DNA from: Devosia sp. RR2S18 | GTDB taxonomy: Bacteria; Pseudomonadota; Alphaproteobacteria; Rhizobiales; Devosiaceae | DNA length: 64,000 bases | NCBI RefSeq assembly: GCF_030177755.1 | Contig: NZ_CP126539.1 | Coordinates: forward strand, 248,001-312,000 | Reading direction: 5' to 3' | Shown: piece by piece, positions 20,881 through 29,302 of the stretch | Layout: each line of letters begins with the position of its first letter | Numbering within the stretch: position 1 is the first letter of the stretch | Notes under the pieces: model-generated | The model's database searches: none | What the model saw: only the letters and a program-made list of their open reading frames with translations | Told to the model about the DNA's origin: nothing | Position numbers and translations under genes: made by a program

Positions 20881-20953
20881 TATCTCACGGGGTGTGGCAG
20901 GAATTGCTCGCCCCACGCTTCTCCGCCCGACAGAGGGTCTCTGGAGGCGCCGC

Positions 20954-21562
20954 ATGAGCGACTGGATCATCAGCACCATCGAGGCGACCGGGTATACCGG
21001 CATTTTTCTCCTCATGGTCCTCGAGAACGTCTTCCCCCCCATACCCTCGGAACTGATCATGCCCTTTGCCGGCTATGTCGCGGCCAATGGGCAACTCAAT
21101 ATCTACGGAGTACTTCTGGCCGGAACGCTAGGATCGCTCTTGGGTACCTCGATCTGGTATTTCGCCGCGCGGCTCTTGGGCATTCACCGCTTTACCTGGC
21201 TCTGCAACAGGTTGGGGCGGGTGGCGACCATCAGCGAGGACGATATCGACCAGGCAGTGCACTGGTTTAATAAGTATGGACCAGCGGCCGTGTTCCTGGG
21301 CCGTCTCGTTCCCGCCATCCGCACGCTGATTTCGGTGCCGGCGGGTCTGGCCGCGATGCCATTTGGCAAATTCCTCCTGATCTCCTCGGCCGGAACGCTG
21401 CTCTGGACTGCGTTGCTGACCGCTGCCGGCCTCCTGCTGCATGAAAACTATCACGCCGTGGAAGCCTGGGTGGACCCGGTCTCGACCGGTGTCGTGGTCT
21501 TGGCCGTCGTGATCTATATCTATCGCTTCGCCACCTGGAAGCCGATCAAGGACATCGGCTGA
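20954..21562 (+). CDS. DedA family membrane protein
   Basis: Inner-membrane protein of the DedA/SNARE-associated (VTT) superfamily; recent work on relatives supports phospholipid or undecaprenyl-phosphate translocation, but the subtype here is unknown. The 202 residues contain the signature ENVFPPIPSELIMPFAGY near residue 24 and GRLVPAIRTLISVPAGLAAMP with the conserved arginines. Four to five hydrophobic segments. ATG 20954 is chosen because the first helix begins right after it and GGAGGCG lies upstream. Confidence 0.92.
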   Translation: MSDWIISTIEATGYTGIFLLMVLENVFPPIPSELIMPFAGYVAANGQLNIYGVLLAGTLGSLLGTSIWYFAARLLGIHRFTWLCNRLGRVATISEDDIDQAVHWFNKYGPAAVFLGRLVPAIRTLISVPAGLAAMPFGKFLLISSAGTLLWTALLTAAGLLLHENYHAVEAWVDPVSTGVVVLAVVIYIYRFATWKPIKDIG

Positions 21563-21853
21563 GCGTTTCCTCGCGCTGCATTCGCATTTTGCGAAAGCCT
21601 CGCATTCTGCGAGGCGCTTCCATGGTGCAAAATGCATGAATTTACCGGCGCTTAATCTCTGCCCCAGCGTTTGCGGGCACCTCGGTCTGGCACGCATTCT
21701 GCACTGGTAGTGGTGTCCGGAGTTCTATGTTGCGTACCGGATGTCAGTCATTGGCCTCGCTTCGTGCGACCGAAGCGGGGCCTGTGCTTGTCAGGCTTGT
21801 GGGTGGGCATCCCAACCACTAGATAGTCCAGCAGTATTCAACCGGAGACGCCC
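21563..21853. other. 291-base gene-free stretch with hairpins and a possible sigma-54 promoter
   Basis: No coding frame. Just after the DedA gene are two adjacent hairpins (21581-21595 TTCGCA-TTT-TGCGAA, and 21597-21615 GCCTCGC-ATTCT-GCGAGGC). A sigma-54-like element follows at 21688-21703, then a 12-base-stem hairpin at 21753-21782, then the leader of the YggT gene. The arrangement could define a small RNA of about 70-80 bases or a structured leader. Confidence 0.4.
21688..21703 (+). promoter_or_regulatory. Candidate sigma-54 (-24/-12) promoter
   Basis: TGGCACGCATTCTGCA matches the RpoN consensus TGGCACG-N4-TTGCW at all but one position, with the required GG-N10-GC spacing. It lies 150 bases upstream of the YggT gene and 50 bases before a hairpin. 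Confidence 0.45.
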
Positions 21854-22156
21854 ATGCGCGCCGTGCTCGACATCATCCTTTTGATCCTCCAGCTGTACTG
21901 GTGGGTCGTGCTGGCCATGATCATCATGAGCTGGCTGATCTCGTTCAACGTGATCAATACGCGCAACCAGTTCGTGGCGTCGCTCTGGCGCATCCTCAAC
22001 CAGTTGACCGATCCGGTTCTGGGTCCGATCCGGCGGATGATGCCGAACTTTTCTGGGCTCGATATCAGCCCGATTATCCTGTTCATCATCATCTTCTTTA
22101 TCCAGCAGATCATTGGCTATTACCTTTATCCGGCGGTAATCCGCGCCGGCATCTGA
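21854..22156 (+). CDS. YggT family membrane protein
   Basis: Small inner-membrane protein (100 residues) of the YggT family, related to proteins implicated in cell-division or osmotic functions; no defined activity. Two hydrophobic helices (about residues 3-27 and 72-95) flank the conserved amphipathic stretch NQLTDPVLGPIRRMMPNFSGLDISP (quoted from residue 52 on, in part). A GGAG ribosome binding site precedes ATG 21854. It is directly followed by the DUF167 gene, as in many bacteria. Confidence 0.92.
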   Translation: MRAVLDIILLILQLYWWVVLAMIIMSWLISFNVINTRNQFVASLWRILNQLTDPVLGPIRRMMPNFSGLDISPIILFIIIFFIQQIIGYYLYPAVIRAGI

Positions 22157-22160
22157 GGCC

Positions 22161-22490
22161 TTGGACACTGCCAAGTGTTACCGGCTCAGCCCCGAGGGGC
22201 TGAGCCTTTTTGTTCGGGTAACGCCTAATGCCGGGCGCGACGCCATTGAAGGCGTCGAAAAGCGAGACGACGGCAGCGTCGTGCTGCGGGTTCGGGTCAA
22301 GGCCGTGCCCGACAAGGGCAGGGCGAACGCCGCCGTGGTGAGCCTGCTCGCCAAACTTCTGGGGCTGGCGAAATCGGATCTCAGCGTCGCCGCGGGGGAG
22401 ACGGCCCGCCTCAAGACCATTGCTGTCCGGGGCGACGGCGGAGCCCTTGCCGCCAAGCTGAGGGCATACTGCGACAATTCACCGCAATAG
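22161..22490 (+). CDS. DUF167 (YggU) family protein
   Basis: Small soluble protein of the DUF167/YggU family, function unknown, typically next to yggT. The 109 residues carry the family core LFVRVTPNAGRDAIEG, VRVKAVPDKGRANAAVV and LSVAAGETARLKTIAV. I placed the start at TTG 22161 because no ATG or GTG precedes the conserved first strand and GAGG lies just upstream. The odd point is that a perfect terminator-shaped hairpin with five T (22183-22211) sits inside codons 8-17. Confidence 0.85.
   Translation: MDTAKCYRLSPEGLSLFVRVTPNAGRDAIEGVEKRDDGSVVLRVRVKAVPDKGRANAAVVSLLAKLLGLAKSDLSVAAGETARLKTIAVRGDGGALAAKLRAYCDNSPQ
22183..22211 (+). terminator. Terminator-like hairpin within the start of the DUF167 gene
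   Basis: Inverted repeat GGCTCAGCCCC (22183-22193) and GGGGCTGAGCC (22196-22206) followed by TTTTT, 27 bases after the YggT stop. It looks like an intrinsic terminator for yggT but is overlapped by coding sequence. Confidence 0.7.
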
Positions 22491-22623
22491 CCATTGCCTC
22501 GCGCCCCAATCCAGCTAATCATCGGCGCTGGAGGGGCTCGATAGGAGGGTGGTGCCAAGCCGATTGGAGGATCGGTCCGCATCGCGCGAGCCCCGGAGGA
22601 AACACCGGTTAGGGGCATATCTC

Positions 22624-24768
22624 ATGAGTTTGGCACTCTGGCTGATCGTCGCATGCGGCGCTCTGTCCATCGTATATGGCGTTGTTACCACCAAGGGGCT
22701 GATGGCGGCCGATGCCGGCACGCCGCGAATGCAGGAGATTTCGGCGGCCGTGCGCGAGGGGGCCTCGGCCTATCTCAAGCGGCAATACACCACGATCGGC
22801 ATCGTGGGGGCGGTGATCTTGATCGCCGCCTTTTTCCTTTTGGGCATCTATGCCGCGATCGGCTTTCTCTTGGGAGCCGTGCTCTCGGGCGCGGCCGGTT
22901 TCATCGGGATGAACGTGTCGGTGCGGGCCAATGTGCGCGTGGCGCAGGCGGCGACATCCTCACTCGCGCGCGGGCTCGACCTCGCCTTCAAGTCGGGTGC
23001 CGTCACCGGCATGCTGGTGGCAGGGCTGGGGCTCCTGGGCGTGACGCTCTATTTCATCGTGCTCGTGCAGTTCCTGGGCTTTGACCCGATCAGCCGCACG
23101 GTGATCGACGGCCTTGTGGCGTTGAGCTTTGGCGCTTCGCTGATTTCCATCTTTGCCCGGCTCGGCGGCGGCATCTTCACCAAGGGAGCCGATGTGGGCG
23201 GCGACATGGTGGGCAAGGTGGAGGCGGGCATTCCCGAGGACGACCCGCGCAACCCCGCGACCATTGCGGACAATGTGGGCGATAATGTCGGGGACTGCGC
23301 CGGCATGGCGGCCGACCTTTTCGAGACCTATGTGGTGACCATCGTCGCCACCATGGTGCTGGCTGCCATCATCCTGCCCGAGCCGGTCAAGCTCATCGGC
23401 ATGGTGCTGCCACTCGCGATCGGCGGCGCCTGCGTGGTGACCTCGATCATCGGCACCTATTTCGTCAAGCTGGGGCCTAGCAACAACATCATGGGCGCGC
23501 TCTACAAGGGCGTCATCGCGACGGGTGTCTTGTCGTTGGTGGCGCTGTTGCCGGTGCTGTGGCTGATGTTTGGCGACATGAACCTTGCCATCGTGGCGAG
23601 CGACCACACCTTCACCCCCTGGGGCCTTTTCTGGTGCGGCGCGGTTGGCCTTGTCATCACCGGGCTCATCATCGTCATCACCGAATACTATACCGGCACC
23701 AATCGGCGGCCGGTCAATTCCATTGCCGAGGCCTCGGTCACCGGTCACGGCACCAACGTGATCCAGGGACTCGCAGTTAGCCTCGAGTCCACTGCACTAC
23801 CGGCGCTGGTGATCATTGCCGGAATTATCGTCACCTATTCGCTGGCTGGGCTCTTCGGGATCGCCGTTGCCGTTGCGACCATGCTGGCGCTGGCCGGCAT
23901 CATCGTGGCGCTCGACGCCTTTGGGCCGGTGACCGACAATGCGGGCGGCATCGCCGAAATGGCCGGTCTGCCCGAAGAAGTGCGGCACAATACCGACGCA
24001 CTCGATGCGGTGGGCAACACCACCAAGGCCGTAACCAAGGGCTATGCCATTGGTTCGGCCGGCTTGGGTGCGCTGGTGCTCTTTGCTGCTTATACGCAGG
24101 ACCTCATCTACTTCGCCGCGCTTCCCAATGCACCGGCGATCTTTGCCGGCATGGGCAATCTGACCTTCTCGCTGGCCGATCCTTATGTGGTGGTGGGCCT
24201 GCTGTTCGGCGGGCTGCTGCCCTTCCTCTTTGGGGGCATGAGCATGACCGCGGTGGGGCGCGCCGCGCAGTCCGTCGTGGTGGAGGTTCGCCGTCAGTTC
24301 AAGGCCGATCCGGGGATCATGGCGGGCACCTCGAAGCCGGACTATGCGCGGGCCGTGGACATGCTGACCAAAGCGGCGATCCGCGAGATGATCGTCCCCT
24401 CGCTGTTGCCGGTGCTCAGTCCCATCCTCGTCTTCTTCCTCATCAACTGGATTGCCGGCCCGGCAGCCGGGTTCTCGGCGCTGGGTGCCATGCTGATGGG
24501 CGTCATTGTGACCGGGCTCTTTGTGGCCATTTCCATGACCGCCGGCGGCGGCGCCTGGGACAACGCCAAAAAGAGCTTCGAGGATGGGTTTACCGACAGC
24601 CACGGCGTCACCCATTACAAGGGCGGTGACGCGCACAAGGCCTCGGTCACCGGCGACACCGTCGGCGACCCCTACAAGGACACCGCCGGCCCGGCGGTCA
24701 ATCCGATGATCAAGATCACCAATATCGTCGCACTGCTGCTGCTCGCGGTGCTGGCGCATTGGGGGTGA
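22624..24768 (+). CDS. hppA: Membrane-bound proton-pumping pyrophosphatase, K+-independent type
   Basis: Couples hydrolysis of pyrophosphate to proton export across the inner membrane. The 714-residue protein has about 16 hydrophobic helices and the catalytic block [21 protein letters not shown] with [19 protein letters not shown] (quoted in two parts). The site that separates potassium-dependent from independent enzymes reads GNTTKA, with Lys at 468, the K+-independent type by family knowledge. ATG 22624 follows AGGGGC; a longer frame upstream lacks homology. A terminator follows at 24795-24820. Confidence 0.96.
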   Translation: MSLALWLIVACGALSIVYGVVTTKGLMAADAGTPRMQEISAAVREGASAYLKRQYTTIGIVGAVILIAAFFLLGIYAAIGFLLGAVLSGAAGFIGMNVSVRANVRVAQAATSSLARGLDLAFKSGAVTGMLVAGLGLLGVTLYFIVLVQFLGFDPISRTVIDGLVALSFGASLISIFARLGGGIFTKGADVGGDMVGKVEAGIPEDDPRNPATIADNVGDNVGDCAGMAADLFETYVVTIVATMVLAAIILPEPVKLIGMVLPLAIGGACVVTSIIGTYFVKLGPSNNIMGALYKGVIATGVLSLVALLPVLWLMFGDMNLAIVASDHTFTPWGLFWCGAVGLVITGLIIVITEYYTGTNRRPVNSIAEASVTGHGTNVIQGLAVSLESTALPALVIIAGIIVTYSLAGLFGIAVAVATMLALAGIIVALDAFGPVTDNAGGIAEMAGLPEEVRHNTDALDAVGNTTKAVTKGYAIGSAGLGALVLFAAYTQDLIYFAALPNAPAIFAGMGNLTFSLADPYVVVGLLFGGLLPFLFGGMSMTAVGRAAQSVVVEVRRQFKADPGIMAGTSKPDYARAVDMLTKAAIREMIVPSLLPVLSPILVFFLINWIAGPAAGFSALGAMLMGVIVTGLFVAISMTAGGGAWDNAKKSFEDGFTDSHGVTHYKGGDAHKASVTGDTVGDPYKDTAGPAVNPMIKITNIVALLLLAVLAHWG

Positions 24769-24794
24769 GTGGCAGCGCTCCAGCTGCAATGAGG

Positions 24795-24820
24795 AGGCCC
24801 GGAGAAAGCGGGCCTTCTTC
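24795..24820 (+). terminator. Intrinsic terminator after hppA
   Basis: Seven-base stem AGGCCCG / CGGGCCT with a 7-base loop, followed by TCTTC; 26 bases after the hppA stop and 14 bases before the convergent P450 gene ends. Confidence 0.65.
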
Positions 24821-24834
24821 ACTACAGGTCAGCC

Positions 24835-26103
24835 TCAGCCTTCCGTAGCCCGTCGCACATTCCGCATTCGAAAGCCTTGCTTCGGCCGGGTTGGCAGGCG
24901 GTCGCGGGGGAGGGCGAGGTCCTGCTCGGGCACCTCGTAGCGCATCTCCCGGGTGAGAAGGCGAATGGCGCTGGTCATCATGCCCACGGTCAGCCGCTCG
25001 CCCGGGCAGCGGTGGTCGACATGGGCGTCGCCAGCGCCCTGTGGCATGAAGCGGAAGTCCTGGTCGCGCCAGCTATGCGCCCGTTCGGGGCGAAGGCTCT
25101 CGGGGTCGGGATAGAGAAGAGGGTCGCGGTTGGTGCTGAAAAGATCGAGCAGCACCCACTGGCCTGTGGGATAGCTCTTGCCGCACCAGGTGAAAGGGAC
25201 CTTGGCGACGCCGCCGATAACCGGGAAAAACGGATAGATGCGTCGCACTTCCTCGGCAAAGGGCTCCATCATGGCATCGTCGCCGGCAGCGAAGCGGTCA
25301 GCCCATTGCCGGTGCTCGTTGAGCGCCATGCCGCAATAGAGCACCCAGCGTCCGATCGCCACGATGGGGCGCAGGAGATTGATCAGCTCGACACTGGCGA
25401 TGGTCTTGGGCAGGAACTTGCCGTCGCGATCACGATGGGTGGCGATGGCCACAGCCGGCGCATCATAGGGCAGATCGAGGGTGCCGTTGCGGATGCGCTC
25501 TATACAGCGCTCCAACTGCCGCTCCGTGCCCGAGCGTCGTGCCAGTTCGCGCCACATGCGCGGTCCGACTTTGCCGGCGTTTTCGACCATGCCGACGAGG
25601 CGGCCACACATGTCCTCGTCGTCGAGTTCGCTCAAGGGCAGCCCGGCCCACTCCCAAGCCGCCCGGGTCAGCACCAGATTGGAGGCACTGAAGAGTTCCA
25701 TCTCCCCCTGCCGCTCCCAGCCGGTGAGCGCCTCGCGCCAGTGCCGTTCGAACAGCTGCACCATGCGATCGGGCGCACTATCCATCAGCAGGGCCGTAAA
25801 GAGCGCCTTGCGGTGCCGGTGCGCCACGCCGTCCAGAGATTGCACGCTGCCCTTGTCCTGCAACAGACGAAGCGTCGTGGGTGGCATGGCGCCCTTCCGG
25901 GTGAAGAGCCCCTTGCCGTAAAAAAGCTGGGCGGCCTTGGCGCCGCGCAGACACAGCACCGGGCGCAGCATCAGTCGAGTTTCAAAGCCGTCACTGCCCA
26001 AGTGTTGGCAGCGATTACCGATGAAATCATAGCCCTCGCGCAAGAGGCTGACGGTGTTGTCGAAGCCTGATGCCTTGGGCACGGGTGCGGGATCATGAGC
26101 CAT
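24835..26103 (-). CDS. CYP152-type cytochrome P450 fatty-acid peroxygenase
   Basis: Heme-thiolate enzyme of the CYP152 branch (P450 SP-alpha, BS-beta, OleT), which uses H2O2 to hydroxylate or decarboxylate fatty acids without a reductase. From ATG 26103 it has 422 residues, the family length. It shows the heme-ligand motif HRCPGE with C366, the ExxR pair E285/R288 (EEVRRIYPF) and the peroxygenase-specific Arg245-Pro246 in LLRPIVAIGRW that binds the fatty-acid carboxylate. The position that is His85 in OleT and Gln in BS-beta aligns with Gln88 (SVQSLDG), which favours hydroxylation over alkene formation. Single gene, divergent from an ABC importer. Confidence 0.9.
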   Translation of the reverse strand: MAHDPAPVPKASGFDNTVSLLREGYDFIGNRCQHLGSDGFETRLMLRPVLCLRGAKAAQLFYGKGLFTRKGAMPPTTLRLLQDKGSVQSLDGVAHRHRKALFTALLMDSAPDRMVQLFERHWREALTGWERQGEMELFSASNLVLTRAAWEWAGLPLSELDDEDMCGRLVGMVENAGKVGPRMWRELARRSGTERQLERCIERIRNGTLDLPYDAPAVAIATHRDRDGKFLPKTIASVELINLLRPIVAIGRWVLYCGMALNEHRQWADRFAAGDDAMMEPFAEEVRRIYPFFPVIGGVAKVPFTWCGKSYPTGQWVLLDLFSTNRDPLLYPDPESLRPERAHSWRDQDFRFMPQGAGDAHVDHRCPGERLTVGMMTSAIRLLTREMRYEVPEQDLALPRDRLPTRPKQGFRMRNVRRATEG

Positions 26104-26259
26104 GCCCCGGCAACGTGGAGACTGGATGCTTGTTCCCCCGACTACGGGCGGTGAAGAGCGAGCTGCGAGAAGCACGGCTTTGTGCCTGACAGGGAGGGTA
26201 GCATCCGAGCCGGAGGAGTGCTTAATGGCAGCGAAACTCCCCCGATCCGGAGCAATGCC

Positions 26260-27237
26260 GTGCGCCTCCTCGCCTCTCTTCTCGCCCTGCTGGTGTCCAT
26301 CAGCCCCGTTGCTGCAGCGGAAGAACAGCTGACGCTGACGGTGGGCGTCCAGGAATCGGGCACGGTGCAATGGGAAATCGAAACCATCCAAGCGCGTGGC
26401 CTTGATGCCGAACATGGGCTGGACCTCCAGATCCGGCCGCTGGCCGATAGCCGTGCGGGGCAGATTGCGCTCCAGGCCGGCGCTGCCGATGTGATCTTGT
26501 CCGATTTTGTCTGGGTGAGCCTGCAGCGTGAGGCCGGCAACGAAGTTGCCATGGTGCCCCATTCCCTAGCCGTTGGTGGGTTGATGGTGCCAGCGGATGG
26601 CGATTTGACTGAGCTGACCGATCTGGCGGGGCGCACGATCGGAATTGCCGGCGGTCCAGTCGACAAGAGCTGGGTGATCCTCCAGGCCTATTACAACAAG
26701 CAGACCGGCGAGGTGCTGGCCGAAGATGTGCGGGCCAATTTCGGGGCACCGCCTCTGATCAACGAACTCCTCGCCAATGGCGGGGTCGATGCGGCGCTTA
26801 ATTTTTGGCAGTGGAATGCCCGGGCCAAGGCGGCGGGCGCCACCGAACTGGTTTCGGTCGCAACTATGCTCGAGGAACTGGGTGTCGACGAGCAGCCGCC
26901 CCTCCTGGGCTGGACGTTCTCCAAAGATACGGCCCAAACCAAACAGGAGGCCCTGACCGCATTCCTCGATGCATCCTTCGCCGCCAAGCGAACCCTTCTT
27001 GAGGATGACGATACCTGGGAAGCGCTCCGCCCGCTGATGGGCGCCGAGGCGGACGACGCCCTTTTCACTCAATTGCGGGACGATTATCGCGCTGGCATTG
27101 TCGCGCAGTATGATCCCGGCGCCATGCAAGCGGCCGAGGACGCCTTTGCGCTCCTGGCGGCGTTTGGCGGTAGTGAACTGGTGGGGGAGGCCGAAACACT
27201 GGCTCCCGGCACCTTCTGGCCGGGCTACAGCAAATAG
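26260..27237 (+). CDS. ABC transporter substrate-binding protein, SsuA/NMT1-like
   Basis: Periplasmic binding protein of the nitrate/sulfonate/taurine-type (NMT1/SsuA) superfamily. GTG 26260 has GGAG eight bases upstream and opens a signal peptide (MRLLASLLALLVSISPVAAA); the mature chain is about 305 residues. Features are LTVGVQESGTVQWEIETI, then IALQAGAADVILSDFVWV and GRTIGIAGGPVDKSWVILQAYY. It is the first gene of a three-gene importer (binding protein, permease, ATPase). The ligand cannot be read from the sequence. Confidence 0.85.
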   Translation: MRLLASLLALLVSISPVAAAEEQLTLTVGVQESGTVQWEIETIQARGLDAEHGLDLQIRPLADSRAGQIALQAGAADVILSDFVWVSLQREAGNEVAMVPHSLAVGGLMVPADGDLTELTDLAGRTIGIAGGPVDKSWVILQAYYNKQTGEVLAEDVRANFGAPPLINELLANGGVDAALNFWQWNARAKAAGATELVSVATMLEELGVDEQPPLLGWTFSKDTAQTKQEALTAFLDASFAAKRTLLEDDDTWEALRPLMGAEADDALFTQLRDDYRAGIVAQYDPGAMQAAEDAFALLAAFGGSELVGEAETLAPGTFWPGYSK

Positions 27238-27317
27238 GCTCCTCAAGTTCCAGCCATGAGGCGAAGGGCAGGGCGCTCGAAGCGCTTTCGCTGCCGCTGC
27301 TGCTTGCCCTCTGGCAG

Positions 27318-28010
27318 GTGTTGGCCCTTATTTTCGCCCATCGCCTGTTTCCCACACCCCTGGCCGTTGCCCTGGAGATGTGGGATGCGGCGAGCTCCGG
27401 GCCGCTGCTGGCAGATTTGAGCAAGACCCTCCTCCGGGCCGGTACCGCCTTCCTGGTCGCTATGGTGGTCGGCACAGTGTTGGGGATCGTCCTGGGCCGG
27501 GTGCGGTGGCTCGACCGCCTGTTCTCGGGCTGGCTGCTGGTGGGTCTCAACGTGCCGGCCATCGTCACCGCCATCGTGCTCTATATCTGGCTGGGACTAA
27601 CCGAGTTCGCGCTGATCCTGGCGGTGACGATCAACAAACTGCCGCTGGTCACCGCCACCATCAGGGAAGGTGTCCGCAGTTTTGCCACCGACTACGACGA
27701 GCTGGGTACGGTGTTTCGCATGTCACTGGTGCGGCGGCTGCGGCTGATCTTCCTGCCCCAATTGCTGCCCTTTCTGTTGGCCGCAGCCCGCACCGGGCTC
27801 TCGCTGATCTGGAAGATCGTGCTGGTCTTTGAAGTGCTGGGCAGTGACGGCGGTGTGGGGTATCGGGTGGCGGTGATGTTCCAGTTCTTCGATATCGCCG
27901 GCATCCTGGCCTACACCACAGCCTTTATCCTAGTGGTACTGGCCTTTGAATATGGGGCCCTGCGGCCGCTGGAGCGACGGGTGTTGCGTTGGCGACCAGC
28001 CCAGAGTTGA
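27318..28010 (+). CDS. ABC transporter permease, SsuC/TauC-like (start uncertain)
   Basis: Membrane permease (BPD_transp_1) of the same importer. The EAA-like loop is visible as ATDYDELGTVFRMS...RLIFLPQLLPFLLAAAR, quoted in parts. From GTG 27318 the product is 230 residues, but the same frame continues upstream without a stop and encodes the first half of a typical N-terminal helix (LEALSLPLLLALWQ) with no start codon. The only nearby ATG (27256) is in another frame. So the true start is unclear: a non-standard start, or a one-base frameshift between 27256 and 27290. It overlaps the ATPase gene by 22 bases. Confidence 0.8.
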   Translation: MLALIFAHRLFPTPLAVALEMWDAASSGPLLADLSKTLLRAGTAFLVAMVVGTVLGIVLGRVRWLDRLFSGWLLVGLNVPAIVTAIVLYIWLGLTEFALILAVTINKLPLVTATIREGVRSFATDYDELGTVFRMSLVRRLRLIFLPQLLPFLLAAARTGLSLIWKIVLVFEVLGSDGGVGYRVAVMFQFFDIAGILAYTTAFILVVLAFEYGALRPLERRVLRWRPAQS

Positions 28011-28729
28011 GCATCGATATTGCTGAAAAGCTTTTCCCCGGTGCGGCGGAGCCGCTCTTTGCCGATGTGCGGTTGACCGTGGTGCCGGGAAGCGTCGTGG
28101 CGATAGTGGGCCCATCGGGGATCGGCAAATCCACTCTGCTGCGCATGGTGGCCGGCATCGATGGCGATTTTACCGGAAGCATCAGGGTTGGCGGTGTTCT
28201 GGCCCGGGAGGCGCCGCCACCCGGCTTCGTGTTTCAGGATGCCCGGCTGCTGCCCTGGCTCTCCGCTGGCGAGAATATCCGCGCGGCAGCTCCGACGATT
28301 TCTGCGGAAGACGCAGGAGCGGCCCTGCGCTTGGTCGGGTTGGGCGATGCCGCCCATCTCTATCCGTACCAGCTCTCGGGCGGCATGCAGCGCCGCGTCG
28401 CCATTGCGCGGGCTTTGGCCGTCAACGCCCGCCTCTTGCTGCTCGACGAGCCTTTCGTGTCGCTCGACCGGGTGCTGCTGGGAGAAATCCAGCAGCTCTT
28501 CAGCCAGGTGGTCGCCGAGAGCCGCCCGACCGTCTTGTTCGTGTCGCACCTCACCGATGACGCAGCCCGGCTTGCCGACCGCGCCATCCTGCTCGACCAT
28601 CGGCCAGCAGACATCATTGCCGATCTCGCGTTCGAGGTGCCGCCGAGGGAACGCAATGCCGCCTGCGTTGCCGGCTATCGCGCCCAATTGGATCGGCACT
28701 TTGGCGGCGGTGCTGTGGTCGAGCCCTAA
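27989..28729 (+). CDS. ABC transporter ATP-binding protein, SsuB/TauB-like
   Basis: Cytoplasmic ATPase of the importer, 246 residues. Walker A GPSGIGKST, Q-loop FVFQDARLLPW, signature LSGGMQRR, Walker B LLLLDEPF and the H-loop FVSHLTDDA are intact. The start is set at TTG 27989, inside the end of the permease gene, because the first strand (LSIDIAEKLF) needs it; there is no ATG. With the binding protein and permease it makes a complete import system. Confidence 0.88.
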   Translation: MATSPELSIDIAEKLFPGAAEPLFADVRLTVVPGSVVAIVGPSGIGKSTLLRMVAGIDGDFTGSIRVGGVLAREAPPPGFVFQDARLLPWLSAGENIRAAAPTISAEDAGAALRLVGLGDAAHLYPYQLSGGMQRRVAIARALAVNARLLLLDEPFVSLDRVLLGEIQQLFSQVVAESRPTVLFVSHLTDDAARLADRAILLDHRPADIIADLAFEVPPRERNAACVAGYRAQLDRHFGGGAVVEP

Positions 28730-28816
28730 CTCCCGGGCACATCGTCTGCGGCAACACGCTTGCTCGCCCCCTCACTTGCGGCTCTAATCACGCAAGACCA
28801 GCAACGAGACCCGATC

Positions 28817-29230
28817 ATGCGTTCCTTGTTTCACCTCGCCTACCACGTCACCGATCTCGATGCCGCCCGCCGGTTCTATGGTGACGTCCTTGGCTGCGCC
28901 GAGGGTCGCAGCACCGACACTTGGGTGGACTTCGACTTCTTTGGCCACCAGATTTCGCTGCATCTGGGCAAACCCTTCGAGACCACCCGCACCGGCAAGG
29001 TTGGCGACCACATGGTGCTGATGCCGCATCTGGGTGTGGTTCTGCCGCTGAACGAATGGCTGGAATTGTCCGACAGGCTCGAGGGCAAGGGCGTGGCGTT
29101 TGACATTCCCCCGGTCGTCCGCTTTGCCGGCGAGCCAGGTGAACAGCGCACCATGTTCTTCCGAGATCCGAGCGGCAATCCCATTGAGGTCAAGGGTTTT
29201 GCGGACTTCGAGGGCGTCTTCGCGCGCTGA
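28817..29230 (+). CDS. VOC family (glyoxalase-like) protein
   Basis: Vicinal oxygen chelate protein of 137 residues starting MRSLFHLAYHVTDLDAARRFYGDVLGC. Candidate metal ligands are H10 in AYHVTD, H48 or H53 in FGHQISLHLG and a C-terminal Glu in GNPIEVKGF, so a metal-dependent enzyme is plausible. ATG 28817 has GAGAC upstream; the frame extends earlier but has no homology there. It lies 87 bases after the ABC ATPase and may be read through from it. Substrate unknown. Confidence 0.85.
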   Translation: MRSLFHLAYHVTDLDAARRFYGDVLGCAEGRSTDTWVDFDFFGHQISLHLGKPFETTRTGKVGDHMVLMPHLGVVLPLNEWLELSDRLEGKGVAFDIPPVVRFAGEPGEQRTMFFRDPSGNPIEVKGFADFEGVFAR

Positions 29231-29244
29231 GCATTTCCGGAACG

Positions 29245-29276
29245 AAAAGAGCTCCGCAGGTAACCCGGCGGAGCTC
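29245..29276 (-). terminator. Terminator between convergent VOC and sorbosone dehydrogenase genes
   Basis: Perfect 9-base stem GAGCTCCGC (29249-29257) with GCGGAGCTC (29268-29276). On the minus strand it is followed by TTTTCG, so it mainly serves the gene at 29303-30604. Confidence 0.8.
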
Positions 29277-29302
29277 GATTGGCTGAAGCAAAGTGTTAGC
29301 GC

